Below are positions 46,763 through 57,684 of a stretch of 64,000 nucleotides of DNA, one piece after another. The position numbers and the translations under genes are program-made. The stretch is from positions 3,472,001 to 3,536,000 of the forward strand of contig JANTQA010000030.1 of assembly GCA_027625915.1 (NCBI GenBank). Direction: 5' to 3'. Numbering within the stretch: position 1 is the first letter of the stretch; every line of letters begins with the position of its first letter. The stretch is from Anaeramoeba flamelloides. Taxonomy: Eukaryota; Metamonada; Anaeramoebidae. The notes below the pieces were generated by a model. That model saw only the letters and a list, made by a program, of their open reading frames with translations, was not told the DNA's origin and did not search any database.

Positions 46763-49040
46763 TACCCTTTTTTTTTTTTTTTTTAAAGTCTGGATCTTCT
46801 TCTTTTACCACCAAGCCTTCCTTGTATCTAACTTTTAATTTTTTTGATTTCTCAAACAACCCTTTAAATTCTTTGGTTCACAAACAACCCATTATCAATT
46901 AATAGGAAGACTAATATTTTGACTTTTTTGGATTTTGATTGCAATGACATATTTTTGCTTCTACACACAATCAAATTTCTTTTGATCCCTATTGCTTTAT
47001 TTTTTTTTATTTTAAACAACTTGAAGAATTTTCAAATCTAGATTCTTTAAATTAATTCGTGATTTCGTTTTAGAATTAGTTTGCCAAATCATAGACATGA
47101 CTGATATATTATTTTTATTAAAACATTTTTTTTCAAAAAAGATTTCAAATGATATTACAAATATTAATATATTTTTTATGACTAAAAGGATCTCTTGATT
47201 TAAAGAAAAGAGTTTTAATTTTAGTAATTGAAAAAAGGTGTTCATTAGATATAAATACAACAGTCTTTCAATATTTTTAATAAACCCAATACCCATTTTT
47301 ATTTTATTTATTTTTTATTTTTTTAAGGAATAATAACCCTAATCAACTTTAAGGCACATAAAAATGTTAACTATTTTTTTTAGCATTTCCAATTTTATAA
47401 TTTTGCCAAGATACCTCAAACAGCTAATTTGATTTTTAAATTTTATTATTTTTAAGGGGAATATTGCCACCATAGATTTCAATATAACCCATTAATATTA
47501 ATAAACTTAATCAAAGAAAGCAATTTTTGACTAAAATTAGTTCCACAGGAAAAAGATAATTACTTATAAATACATTCAGCTTCAATAATCGTAAATAAGA
47601 AAAAAAAAAAAAAAAATATTTTTTTACTCTAAAAAAAGTCCAAAATAAACTATTTTTCAAAATTTTTGACTTGCTTTATAATGTTAATAGAAGCGATTCT
47701 ATGGGTTTATTCCACTATTCTTATCAAGAAAATATTTTTAAATTTTTGGATCAGAATCATTTTTTCTAATTTCTTCGGATTTTTGTTTTGCTTTTGAAAA
47801 TTTCATTTTTTCTAATTTTGCAAATTTTTATTTTGGTTTTCAAATTTTTGTTTTTGTAAAATTTTTGTTTTTCTTTTTTCTCTTTCTTTTTTTTTTTGAT
47901 ACTTTTTTTTTTTGATACTTTTTTTTTTCTTTTCTTTATTTTTTCTGATCTTTCACAGCAAAAGATCAAGTGGAAAAAAAAAAAGATCTTCGAAAAGACA
48001 ATTAATTATTTTAGAAATTTTCGATAATGTAATGCCTTTTAAAATGAATTTAATAATTAGTATAAAAAAAATCTTGTTATTCAACTTTTTTTCAGCGAAA
48101 AGTTCAGTTATAAAAAAAATGTTAATGTTAATTTTAAAAAAATTGTGAATCACTTTTTTTTTAGTTTTTGATTTTATTTTTTTTTTAATTTTTAATATAT
48201 CAGGTTTTTATATATTTAGAATGATTTAAAAGTTAATTAAAAATCAGATTAAATTATTGGTTGTTCCTGAATACTAAAGGATATCATTTTTTTTTCAATT
48301 TATTATTTTAGATGAGTCAATTTTTTTGAAAGGGTGGTCAAATATAAACCATTTTCCGGTCAAAGGGGCTGTTCGGAGTAAATTGCGTATGTTTAAAGGG
48401 GTTAAATATATATTAAAACAAATTTTTTTTTTTGGAAATTTTCAAAATTAATATCATTTTTTTAAAATTTTTTCTCATTAATACTTTTTTTTTTTCAACT
48501 TTTTTTTGAATAGGTCAGTATTTTGCATTTTTTTTTTATTGTAAGATCAATAGTCACCAGGTAAAAATGTATTATTCTATTGTTATTGATAACGTTAAAA
48601 TGATTGTAGAGAAGTCCATATTGATTTCTATTGGAAATATATCTGTATCTTCAATGGGAGATCAACATGGGCATTGTTGTTTTTCTCACTCGAATGAACA
48701 TAAGAATTATAGTTTTTCTATTTTTAAAGAAATTTATAGATTCATTAATATTATTTCAGGCAGATATAAACTATTCTTTGATGTTTATTATACTAATTAT
48801 TTTTTATTTGTTCAATAAGGTGTTTATAAATAATAATTGAAATTTGAAAAAATTATTGGGTAACTTTGACTGAAACAAAGTTTAATTAGAAAAAATGAAC
48901 TAAGGGTATATAAAATGATTTATAAGGTAAACATCTTGAAAGTATTATAATAAAAACAATTATAATGATTTTATTTAGAATAAATTTTTTTATTACTTTT
49001 CAAATTAATTTGATAGTAATTGTGCTAAAATATTGAGTTA
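46763..49040. other. Intergenic region with a long dispersed repeat
   Basis: After the TIM17 3' end (T-rich tract, possible tiny intron) nothing gene-like is seen to 47930. A pyrimidine-rich tract fills 47770-47940. About 47955-48895 is the most complete copy of a repeat whose two halves occur separately at 31225-31610 and 17975-18690. It has plus-strand open frames of 69-83 codons without family resemblance. Confidence 0.55.
47955..48895. repeat. Long dispersed repeat, fullest copy, about 0.94 kb
   Basis: The left module matches 31225-31610 and the right module matches 17975-18690 and part of 41095-41330. No terminal inverted repeats were found by eye, so the element class is open. The open frame 48567-48818 lies in the right module; its counterpart at 18 kb is interrupted by a MITE and is not preserved, which argues against a conserved protein. 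Confidence 0.55.
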
Positions 49041-49499
49041 CTGTTGAGAGAAAAATGTTGGACACAGAAAAATGGTTGGACACCATTTTTAATTGGGAAC
49101 ATTACTGAAATTGAAAATCAAATCCTATTGATAACTAGGTGAATTTTATATAAATCCAGGTTTAAAGGTGTTAAAAGTTCATTAATCTGTGGTTTGTGTA
49201 GAATACTCATTTGAATGGTTGATAACTAAAGTAGATCATGCTATTTTAACAAAAATCCAAGTTTTAGTAAAGTTTACTATTAATTCTGAAAATGGTAATT
49301 CTTAAACTTGATTTAGATTATAAGAGATAAGGTTTTGAAAAAGTAGAATTACATTAATCGTTATTCTAATAAGTAGATTATTGTTATTTTCTTTAGTTAT
49401 TTCACAAATGATTGAAATTAAAAATCATTTTCAGTAATGTTCCCAATTAAAAATGCTGTCCAACCATTTTTCTGTGTCCAACATTTTTCTCTATACAGT
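49041..49499. mobile_element. TIR element D, 459 bp, TA-flanked
   Basis: The left end is CTGTTGAGAGAAAAATGTTG followed by GACACAGAAAAATGGTTGGACA. The right end, reverse-complemented, is ACTGTATAGAGAAAAATGTT followed by GGACACAGAAAAATGGTTGGACA. The TIRs are about 65 bp and nearly identical, extending to AATTGGGAACATTACTGAAA. TA flanks both sides (49039-49040 and 49500-49501). The interior is distantly related to R1 (GAATACTCATTTGAATGGTTGATA). Non-coding, Tc1/mariner-like. Confidence 0.88.
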
Positions 49500-51898
49500 T
49501 ATATCAATTATTATAATAATGAATATCTTTTAAAGAATATTCAAAGTAAGAAATTCCATATGTTTTTTGAAATATCATAATATTTTTTAACATTATTACA
49601 ATTGAGAATAATTTGGGATTCTGATAATTTTTTTTTATTTATTATAGAGTTTTTTTAAATAAATTCATTTTAAAATTTTGTTAAGATATGATTAATATTA
49701 TTTATTCTACTATTTATATTTTTCTGGAATTAATTTGAAATATTTATGTTAAACTTTAAAAATTTTTATTTTAAAACAGTTTAAAAAGTACATCGTGTAT
49801 TGTATATCAATCAACTTAGAGCCAAAGGAACATTATTTTATATAATATACAACATAATTTCTCTCTTTTTTTTATTTTTTTTTTAATTTCAATGTGATTT
49901 ATTCTTAAAGGTTCAATATAGAAATGTACATAATTTTATTAAATGTATTTGGTTTTTATTTGGAATTTACCTTATTTTAGAGAATTAATAAGTTTTCATT
50001 ATTAAATACAAAGTAGTTTAAAATTATAATGTATTTTTTTTTTATTGTTTAAAAAAATCTTATTCTGTTAAATTCTAAATTTTGCTTCTAACCAATTATT
50101 TTTCTTTCTTTTATTTGCAGATATTGTTTTCAATTTTTAGTTTTATTACTAATTGTAGACCCAGTTGAACTTATTTCTCTCAAATATATATTTTTTATTA
50201 TTAAGTGGGGTATGATTTGATTTATTAATAATTCAATAAAATATTGAAATACTAACTATTTTTAAGATCACCAAAAACATATCTTCTTTTTTTTATAATA
50301 AAGGGGATTTAAATTATTTTTGTTGAATAAATTGAAAATAATATCAATAAATTATTCTTAAATTTTAATTTCTTTCTTTTTTTAATAGATTTTACTTTTC
50401 GATTCATTAATGATCCAAATTAAAAACACCTTTGTATGTTTTTCCCCTATTTCGCCTTTTTTATTTTTTCCATATGTTTGACTTATTTAATTTGTATAGA
50501 ATATATGGGACGCTTTAACTTGGTAATATATTTGATGAAACTACACTTTGATTTTGCCACTGAATTGTTAATTTTTATTTTTGAAAAAAAAATAATTTAT
50601 GAAAAAAGTAAATAAATTGTCACATAGGTGTTAAAATAAAAAATTTGAAAATATTAAAAGTCTAATCATAATTAATAAGGAAAAAATAATTAAATTTCGA
50701 AAAAATCATTTATAATTAAATTTTTGGAGATCTAAAAGTTTTTTTATTAAAAGAATTCGAGAAAAAAAAATTGAAAACTTGAAATAGACAATTTTCAATT
50801 GAATTTGGATAATCTTTTTTTTTTTTCAACTTTTTATTCAAAAATAATTTTGGAATTTGAAATAGTAATATCATCTGTGTGTGATTTTTTGTAGGTCTTA
50901 TGGGTGTTTTTTAATTAACCACGAGTAAAATATTTGTGAAATTGAATTTCAATTTTTGATTTATTGATTGGATAATAGCTGTATAGTAGTGAAAAAAATA
51001 CCCGATATGAAAATAATCCCTTATATGATTTTTTATTGTTAATATATGGAAAATTTTTGTCTAATTGTGAAATATTTTCAAACAAATCCTTATAATAAAT
51101 AGTCAATTTTATTATGAACCTTGTAATAAACCTACCTAAAGTTGATTAAAGTAAGGTGCATCTATTGAATACTCGAGTAATTGTTTGATAGCATAAGTAG
51201 ATCTACTTGTTTTTCAAAAAACGATAGGGTTTTATAAAGGTTTACTTTGAATTTGGAAAATGATAATTCTTATTCTTGTTAATTGGTTGAATGATGTTTT
51301 GAGTAATTGTTATTTCATTAGTCATCATTCTAATAAGTGCATGAGTTATCATTTTAAAAGTTTTATTACTAAATAAAAGGGATTTGATTCTAAATTACAC
51401 AACAATTTTCTTACTATTCACAATAAAAAATCTTGTCGGGTTTTTTTATCACCATTATATATATGAGCAAATAATATTAATCCTGAAAAAATTAATTAAA
51501 CTAACATGAATGAAAAATTAAAAGCACAAAAACCAATTAAAAATTTATTTGATATCTATAAAAATGATCTGAAAATAAAAGAAAGAAATATTGTAAATAT
51601 ATATAAATACAACCAATTATTTGATAATTAGAAAAAAAAAAAAAAAATTTACAGTCTCTTTCAAAGATTCAGAATTTCTATTTTTCTATTAAGGTTTATT
51701 TTATTTTATTAATATGAATAAAAAACGTGATTTCTCAAACCCTTTTAATCAAATTTTCTTGTTCTGTTTCCAATCAAAAGATTCTAAGTATAGTTTTGAG
51801 AAAAGAATTATAGTCAAAAACATTTTTTTTTGTATTTTGTTTTTTGTGTTTTTTATTTTTTATTTTTTGTTTTTTATTTTTTGTTTTTGTTTATTTAT
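49500..51898. other. Intergenic region holding R1 copy 2
   Basis: AT-rich, no gene. It contains the R1 element at 50982-51459 and a TTTTTGT-rich tract (51820-51898) just beyond the bZIP stop codon on the opposite strand. Confidence 0.55.
50982..51459. mobile_element. R1 element, copy 2, 478 bp
   Basis: The left end is TATAGTAGTGAAAAAAATAC followed by CCGA. The right end, reverse-complemented, is TATAATGGTGATAAAAAAAC followed by CCGACAAGATTTTTTATTGT. The interior matches 26251-26727 in the same order (AATAAACCTAC.TAAAGTTGATTAAAGTAAGG, TATTGAATACTC, AGTAGATCTACTTGTTTTTC). Equal lengths and related ends show two copies of one non-autonomous element. Confidence 0.75.
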
Positions 51899-52894
51899 TT
51901 AATATTCAATCCCAATTTGATGATGATTTTGTTTGGGAAGGAGCCTCCTTTTTTTATGTTCACCGTTTTGTGGAATACTACCATTCTCATAACCATTCCC
52001 AAGCTGTGTGAGACTCGAAATGTTTGTGTTGCCAAGATTTGTTGAAAGAACAATATTTTTTAATTGTTGGATCTCCTCTTTTAATTTCAGGTTTTCAAAT
52101 TCAAGTACATTTAATTTTTCTTCCACTTTGTTCTTTTCGTCAAGAATTTCCTGTGCCCTTGTTTCAAGTCGGCTCAGGTACTTCTTTTGCTTTTGCCTTG
52201 AATTTCTGGCAGAAATCCTGTCACGGATCCTTTTTCTTTCAAGCTTCTCCTTTTTCGTAAGATTGGCTAACTCTTCTTTAGAAAGCTGTCGGAGTTGCTT
52301 TTTTTCGTATTCAGTCATTTCAATGTCCAATGTGCACAATTGCGTTCTTTTTCTCGTTGGCCTTAATGCTAATATTTCTGGATCAAGATCTTGCTCTTGT
52401 TTGTTTTTGGTTTCCTTTGTTGATCTTGTTCTTTTTTTGGCTTGCTTTGTTTTCTTTTTTGTTTTTCTTTTATTTTTTGTTTTTGTTTTTGTTTTTGTTT
52501 CTGTTTCTATTTCTGTTTTTTCCTCTTTTGTGCCTGTTTTTTCTGTTTCTTTTGTTTTCGCTGTTTCTTTTGTTTTCTCGGTTGATTCCCGTTTTTTGTT
52601 GCTGTCCATTACTAGAGGTTTGGCGGTGTTACTGATCTTTTTCAATTGGCTTAACCCAAAACCTTCAAATTTTTCTGTTTTCATTAAATTGAAAGTTGTG
52701 TTTTGGGAGAACAAACCGCCGTTTGGACAGCGAAAACCTGATCCTTGAGCAACACTTTTTTGGCTTTCTATTTGTGTTTGATTGTTTGTTGTTTCGAATA
52801 CATTATCATTAAATGTCTGCATAAAAAGGGTGTCAACATCATACACCTCTGTGTAGTTTTCAAAATTAAAGTTGGAGAAAGATTGGAAATCCAT
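51899..52894 (-). CDS. bZIP transcription factor, 331 aa, Asp in place of the invariant basic-region Asn
   Basis: A single-exon nuclear DNA-binding protein. I start at the ATG at 52894; the frame is open 2 codons further but only through TTG. Residues 1-100 are acidic and aromatic (DFQSFSNFNFENYTEVYDVD), a plausible activation region. Residues 101-170 are a Lys/Glu/Thr low-complexity stretch. The basic region is 216-239 (KLERKRIRDRISARNSRQKQ), followed by heptads L243, I250, V257, L264, L271, L278. Spacing from residue 225 to Arg233 and to L243 is canonical, but residue 225 is Asp where nearly all bZIPs have Asn contacting bases. That predicts altered or weakened site recognition. The RIRDRISARNSR pattern is nearest to ATF/CREB/XBP1-type regions. 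No target can be named. Confidence 0.93.
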   Translation of the reverse strand: MDFQSFSNFNFENYTEVYDVDTLFMQTFNDNVFETTNNQTQIESQKSVAQGSGFRCPNGGLFSQNTTFNLMKTEKFEGFGLSQLKKISNTAKPLVMDSNKKRESTEKTKETAKTKETEKTGTKEEKTEIETETKTKTKTKNKRKTKKKTKQAKKRTRSTKETKNKQEQDLDPEILALRPTRKRTQLCTLDIEMTEYEKKQLRQLSKEELANLTKKEKLERKRIRDRISARNSRQKQKKYLSRLETRAQEILDEKNKVEEKLNVLEFENLKLKEEIQQLKNIVLSTNLGNTNISSLTQLGNGYENGSIPQNGEHKKRRLLPKQNHHQIGIEY

Positions 52895-54643
52895 TTCCAA
52901 ATAAAATTATCTAAAATAAATAAAAAAAATTGTTAAAAAAAAAGCGAAAAGTTTGGAAAAAAGAAAAAAAAAAATTATGAATCTCTTAATTTGTTTTATT
53001 TTTTTGAAATAAAACTCCAAATAAATTGGATCATATAACAAAAGTGACCAAACGGTAGAACAGTGGTGTTATTTAATCGTTTTTGGCAATTTATAAGGAA
53101 ATCAAGAGATAAATTCCATTCTTTTTCTTTTTATGTTTTTCTAAATTCTCTTTGAGAATATATTTAACATCATTCTATTGACTGAGTTTGACTGGAAAAA
53201 CGGCGAAAGCTTTATCTCCTCCTTTGTCTTTTTTCTGTTTTGAAAGTAAATTTTTATTCGGAAGTTTAAGAAGTTTTTAATTTTTAAATCATTTATTTCG
53301 ATTGTGCAAATGTTTGGAATATATCTAAAAAAGGACCATAATAGCTCCAATACTTTTTGATTTCTGAGTTCTTATTCTTTCTAATTGTTAAATTATACGT
53401 GACACTTTGTAAAATAGAAACATATCTGAAATACCCCAATTTAATGTTTGATTTAATTCTTGTTTTGCTTTTTTTTTAAAAGAAAGGTAAATAATTTGAA
53501 CCAAATTTGTAAAAAAAATTTCTTAATTCTCAAAGTTTTTTTATGAGAAAAATGTGATTTTTTCCTTAACAGTAGTACTTTTCAACTTACTCCCGAAGTG
53601 AAAGGAAGCTTGGGTGCATATTGTGTGTCTAGAGTAACATTCTATTGTGATTAAAACAAAAAGGAATTAAGTGGTTTGGAGTAGAAATGTTAAGAGAAAA
53701 TATAAAATAGTTTTTCCAAATCGAACAAATCAAAAAAACCTGAACAGTTTATTAAAAGGAATTTATTGGCATTTAAATTATTGAAAATACTGTCAAATTC
53801 CCCCACCCTTTGAGGACAAACCTGAAAAGCATCACTATTAACAAAAAGACCACAATTTTTTTTAAAGAAACTTGAATAATTTTGAAATTATTTTTGTTTT
53901 TAGGGATTTGGGATATTTTTGTCACTTATTAATTTACACTCTACATTTAAAAATTATCTTAAAAATAAGTTAAAAAGGTCTTTTAAAATTAAGTTTAAAT
54001 CCGACGACACAAAAACGTTTCTGAAATTTTGAAACTCGAACATTTATTTTTTGAAGGTTTTTAAAACAAAAGCAAACATTTAACAAAGACACTTGAAAGA
54101 AGAGTAAGGTTCACATCAGAAGAAACATTTCGAAATTGATAACTTTTATTTGTGTCAAAATAAACAAACTATTTTTACTTTTAATGAGATATAAATGTCT
54201 GATCCTTTTTTCACTTATCTTCAGTTATTTAGATAATTTTATTTTAGGTAAGGCAAAATAATAAGAGAACAAAAAACCATCGTGGCGAAATTTCGAAACG
54301 GTTCTAATCTTGTTAAATTTGCAAAAGAGTTGTTTTGAAGAGTTTCATTCTAAAGTTTATTTTTGAAAAATAGGTTGTTTTTTCTTTGTTAATTAGAATC
54401 ACTTTAGTGAAATAGTTTCACCCTGTTTCCTCCTTTTTTTGCAAGAATATCATATTTCCAGTTGGGAATTATATTTATGATCTCAATTCCACGAAATTCG
54501 CCTGTTTTTTTGATATTTTCTTAATCTAAAAAAACCCTTCAAATCATTTAGTCCAGTTATTTTTTTGTGAATTATTTTGTCTTGGTTTGAAAAAAGCAGA
54601 AAGCATTTCGGATAATTGAATTAAAAAAAAGAATAAAATTAAG

Positions 54644-55057
54644 GAATATCAGAAAAAAGTCCATAATTAGAGGAGTATGGGTCAAAACAATTTGGAAATA
54701 TGCTCTTTATATTGTGAGATCCAGAAAAATTATTAATTTTCAAAAATTTAGGAAATTAGAATTTTGGAATGATCGGATTCTTTGAAAAAATATGTGTAGT
54801 GTTTTCCAGAGCCCATCCATTCTTTTTAAATGATAATTATTATCAGGTTTCCAATAAATACCACTGAAATAATAGAGTTAGAACAAAAAGGGTTGGGTTT
54901 TGGTTTTCAATAAGAACTTTCAATTCAGAATCTGATCATACAAAATTCCAAAAAATATAAAATCTAATAGTTCTTCTATATCTAAATATATAAAGAGAAT
55001 TTTTCCACATTGTTTTGACCCGTATTTCTCTAATTATGGACGTTTTTCTGATATTCC
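54644..55057. mobile_element. TIR element F, 414 bp, flanked by TTAA
   Basis: TTAA at 54640-54643 and 55058-55061. The left end is GGAATATCAGAAAAAAGTCC followed by ATAATTAGAGGAGTATGGGTC. The right end, reverse-complemented, is GGAATATCAGAAAAACGTCC followed by ATAATTAGAGAAATACGGGTC. The TIRs continue to about 75 bp through AAAACAATKTGGAAA. TTAA target duplication is the hallmark of piggyBac-type elements, in contrast to the TA-type elements elsewhere in the window. No coding frame, so non-autonomous. Confidence 0.8.
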
Positions 55058-55806
55058 TTAAGTCTTCATTTGAAATATTTATTTGAATTTAAAATTTTTG
55101 AAGGTGATGTTTTTATCAGGTAAAAGGTATATTAACAAGAATGTTTGGAGTAGTTTATTTAAATTTAATACTATTTTGGTATTTTTATTGTGAAACAACA
55201 ACCCAATAATAAAAGAATTTTGAATAACCGGGAAAAATACCGACATTCCAATTTTACTATGAAAATTTATAAGACACAAAAAACAACCTATTTGTCTTTC
55301 TTAAACATAATTATAAAAAATCTTGTATTTTATATTATTTTTATAATTATTGAATAAGTGTAAATTTCACTCCAAGTGTCTCTTTACTTAAACCCCATTT
55401 CAAGTATTTATACTTGAAATCCTTGATTTCATGGTTATTTATCAATGAAAAAATTCCAAACTGTTTTGAGTATAACATTAACCCATTAAGATTTATAGTT
55501 TTTTAATTTCTTTTTGAATTTTAATTTACCATTTTAAAAGGAAGGATATACCCATAAAAAGTTATCAATATTTTCTATTTATTTCTCCCTGTTGATATTT
55601 TAAACACAAAGGACAAACTTTATTTCAATATTTATTTATTGCAGAGACGTATCTATTTAAGCAATTGGCAACTACCCTTAATTTTAGAATTGTCAAGCTT
55701 AATTGATAACTTCAATATTCTTGGTTTGTAAATAAATTTATTTTGATTTTGGATTTTAATTAACATAAAATAATATTATAGAGTGTTGTCTAATATCGTC
55801 AAGTAC

Positions 55807-56532
55807 CGTCAAGTACCTAGGTTTTTTTTTTTAATTCTGAAATAAACCGAAAATTTTTGAAATTTTCAGAATATTTCAAAAATTAAAAAAACCTAGCATC
55901 GGTTTTCCAGAATTCAAAAGAATTTAGTAAAATAAAAGATTTAACTCAATTCTTTTAAATTGTGGAAAACCTTACGTTTGTTCTCTTGATTTTTTTCTGT
56001 TTTATTTTTAAAATATATTGATTTTATAAATTAACAGAAAACCCAAGAAAATATAATCGCGCTTTTTATTTTTTATTTGTAAAAATTAACAAAAGCTAAA
56101 GGCGATTTTCCAAAATTGTAAAAACGAATAAAATATTTTATTTTACTTTACTTTTAAAATTTCGGAATACCTATCGAACGTAACATCAAGTGCATATGTT
56201 TTCTTGGGGGGTTTCAGTCTATTTGTTAAGTGTTCTAGTTTTTTTTTAAGTTTTCTATTTATTTAGAAAATAAATCGATTTTCGTTAGGTTTTTTTTTTT
56301 ACTTTTTGAAATAAACCGAAAATATATTAAAATTTTCTGTTTATTTCATAAAGTAAAAAAAAAACCAAGAACACTTCACAAATAAATAAAAAACCTCAAA
56401 AAAACCCAATGAAAATCAATTGGTTTTCCAAATAATAGAAAACCCAAGAAAACATAAAGGTGGTTTTTTTAATTTTAGAAATTAAAAGAAAAATTTAAAA
56501 TTTTCATTGTATTTCTCAAATTAAAAAAAACC
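55807..56532. repeat. Array of imperfect palindromes (foldback units)
   Basis: At least four palindromes of similar size: 55807-55896 (CTAGGTTTT...AAAACCTAG), 55901-55971 (GGTTTTCCAGAATTCAAAAG...TGTGGAAAACC), 56288-56366 (GGTTTTTTTTTTTAC...GTAAAAAAAAAACC) and 56462-56532 (GGTTTTTTTAATTTTAGAAAT...AAAAAAAACC). The first and third share a core GAAATAAACCGAAAA. The second matches the palindromes at 6709-6860. Each could form a stem of 30-40 bp. Function unknown. Confidence 0.7.
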
Positions 56533-57491
56533 TAATGATACTTCCAACTTATGAAAAAAATCAAAAACTTATTATAATTATAATTGCAAATTCCCTTTGT
56601 AGAAGTTTAAAATTCTTTGAATCCTAATTAATTTTTTAGTTCATTCTTTTGTAAAATTTTGTTTGTTATTTCTTAATAAGACACATGTATATTTTTATAA
56701 TATATTTTTGAATTTAAAGTACTTTTTATTAATTGAAATAAACAAAATTTTGAATATTAATTCTGTTTTATAAAAAAGAACTGGCGTGTTAGTGTTTATT
56801 TGAATTTTTTGATAATACATGTATCAGAACAAGAATTTTTATAATTTAGGGTTGAAATTTTTATAGTTATATACTTCTAACACATATTTTAATTGGCTTC
56901 ATATAAATATTTGAATTATCAAAATTTCAAATTATTTGTTATTAAATTAAAACCCAATTAATAATTTTACCATACCAAAATTCATTTTTGAAAAAAAAAT
57001 CAAATTTAATCAATTCTTGAAGAAATTCCAAATTAGAACCAATTCACTAATCGAAAATTTTACAATTGTTTATAAATTATAATACCCACAAGAAAAAAAA
57101 TAAATAATCACCAATAACATTAAATCAAGATGTATTAAAAATTTTGGAAATGACTGAATAAAAAAAAATATATTATAAATTTGTAAAAATTCTTATTAGG
57201 ATATTGACCAATCAAAGGTTAGACATTACCAACTAATTTTATTTGAGAGCTTCTATTTTGAACAACTCAACTTTAACATAATATTAATTTTTGACAAAAT
57301 TATTGATCGAACATAAACGGTTTGCATAATTGAATATTATGAAATAAAAACAAAAAAACAAAAAAAAATGAAAAGAAGGATTTTCATATTTTGCAAAACT
57401 CAAAATTATTTCCAATTTGAATGAAATTGTATTTTTGTATTTTTTTCTAACTGTTTTAACTTTGTTAAAAATTTTGAATTTCATTTTATTA

Positions 57492-57684
57492 CAGCCAGTT
57501 TTAAATTTAAAGTACAGAATTTCAACAAAATTCAAGGTGGAAAAAACTCAAATTATGGAATATAATATTGATATTTTTTGTTTTACAAATTATTTGACTA
57601 GAATATAAATTTTGTGCCTTAATTTGAGATTATTATTGTGTCTTAAATTTCTTAAATTTTATACCTTAAAAGTGGAAAAGACTT
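57492..57684. mobile_element. MITE family C, copy 2
   Basis: The left end is CAGCCAGTTTTAAATTTAAA followed by GTACAGAATTTCAACAAAATTCAAGG. It matches the left end of copy 1, CAGTCAGTTCCACTTTTAAG followed by GCACAAACTTTCAACGAGATTTAAGG. The right end keeps CCTTAAAAGTGGAA and a subterminal TTGTGCCTTAATTTGAG. TA is present on the left (57490-57491) and decayed on the right. More diverged than copy 1. Confidence 0.7.

Noticed and set aside
48567-48818. 83-codon plus-strand frame
   Set aside because: It lies in a dispersed repeat and its counterpart near 18.2 kb does not keep the frame.
52008-52748. Plus-strand frame of 246 codons rich in Phe, Val and Ser
   Set aside because: Antisense shadow of the bZIP gene; the repeated KTK/TET codons make the opposite strand open.
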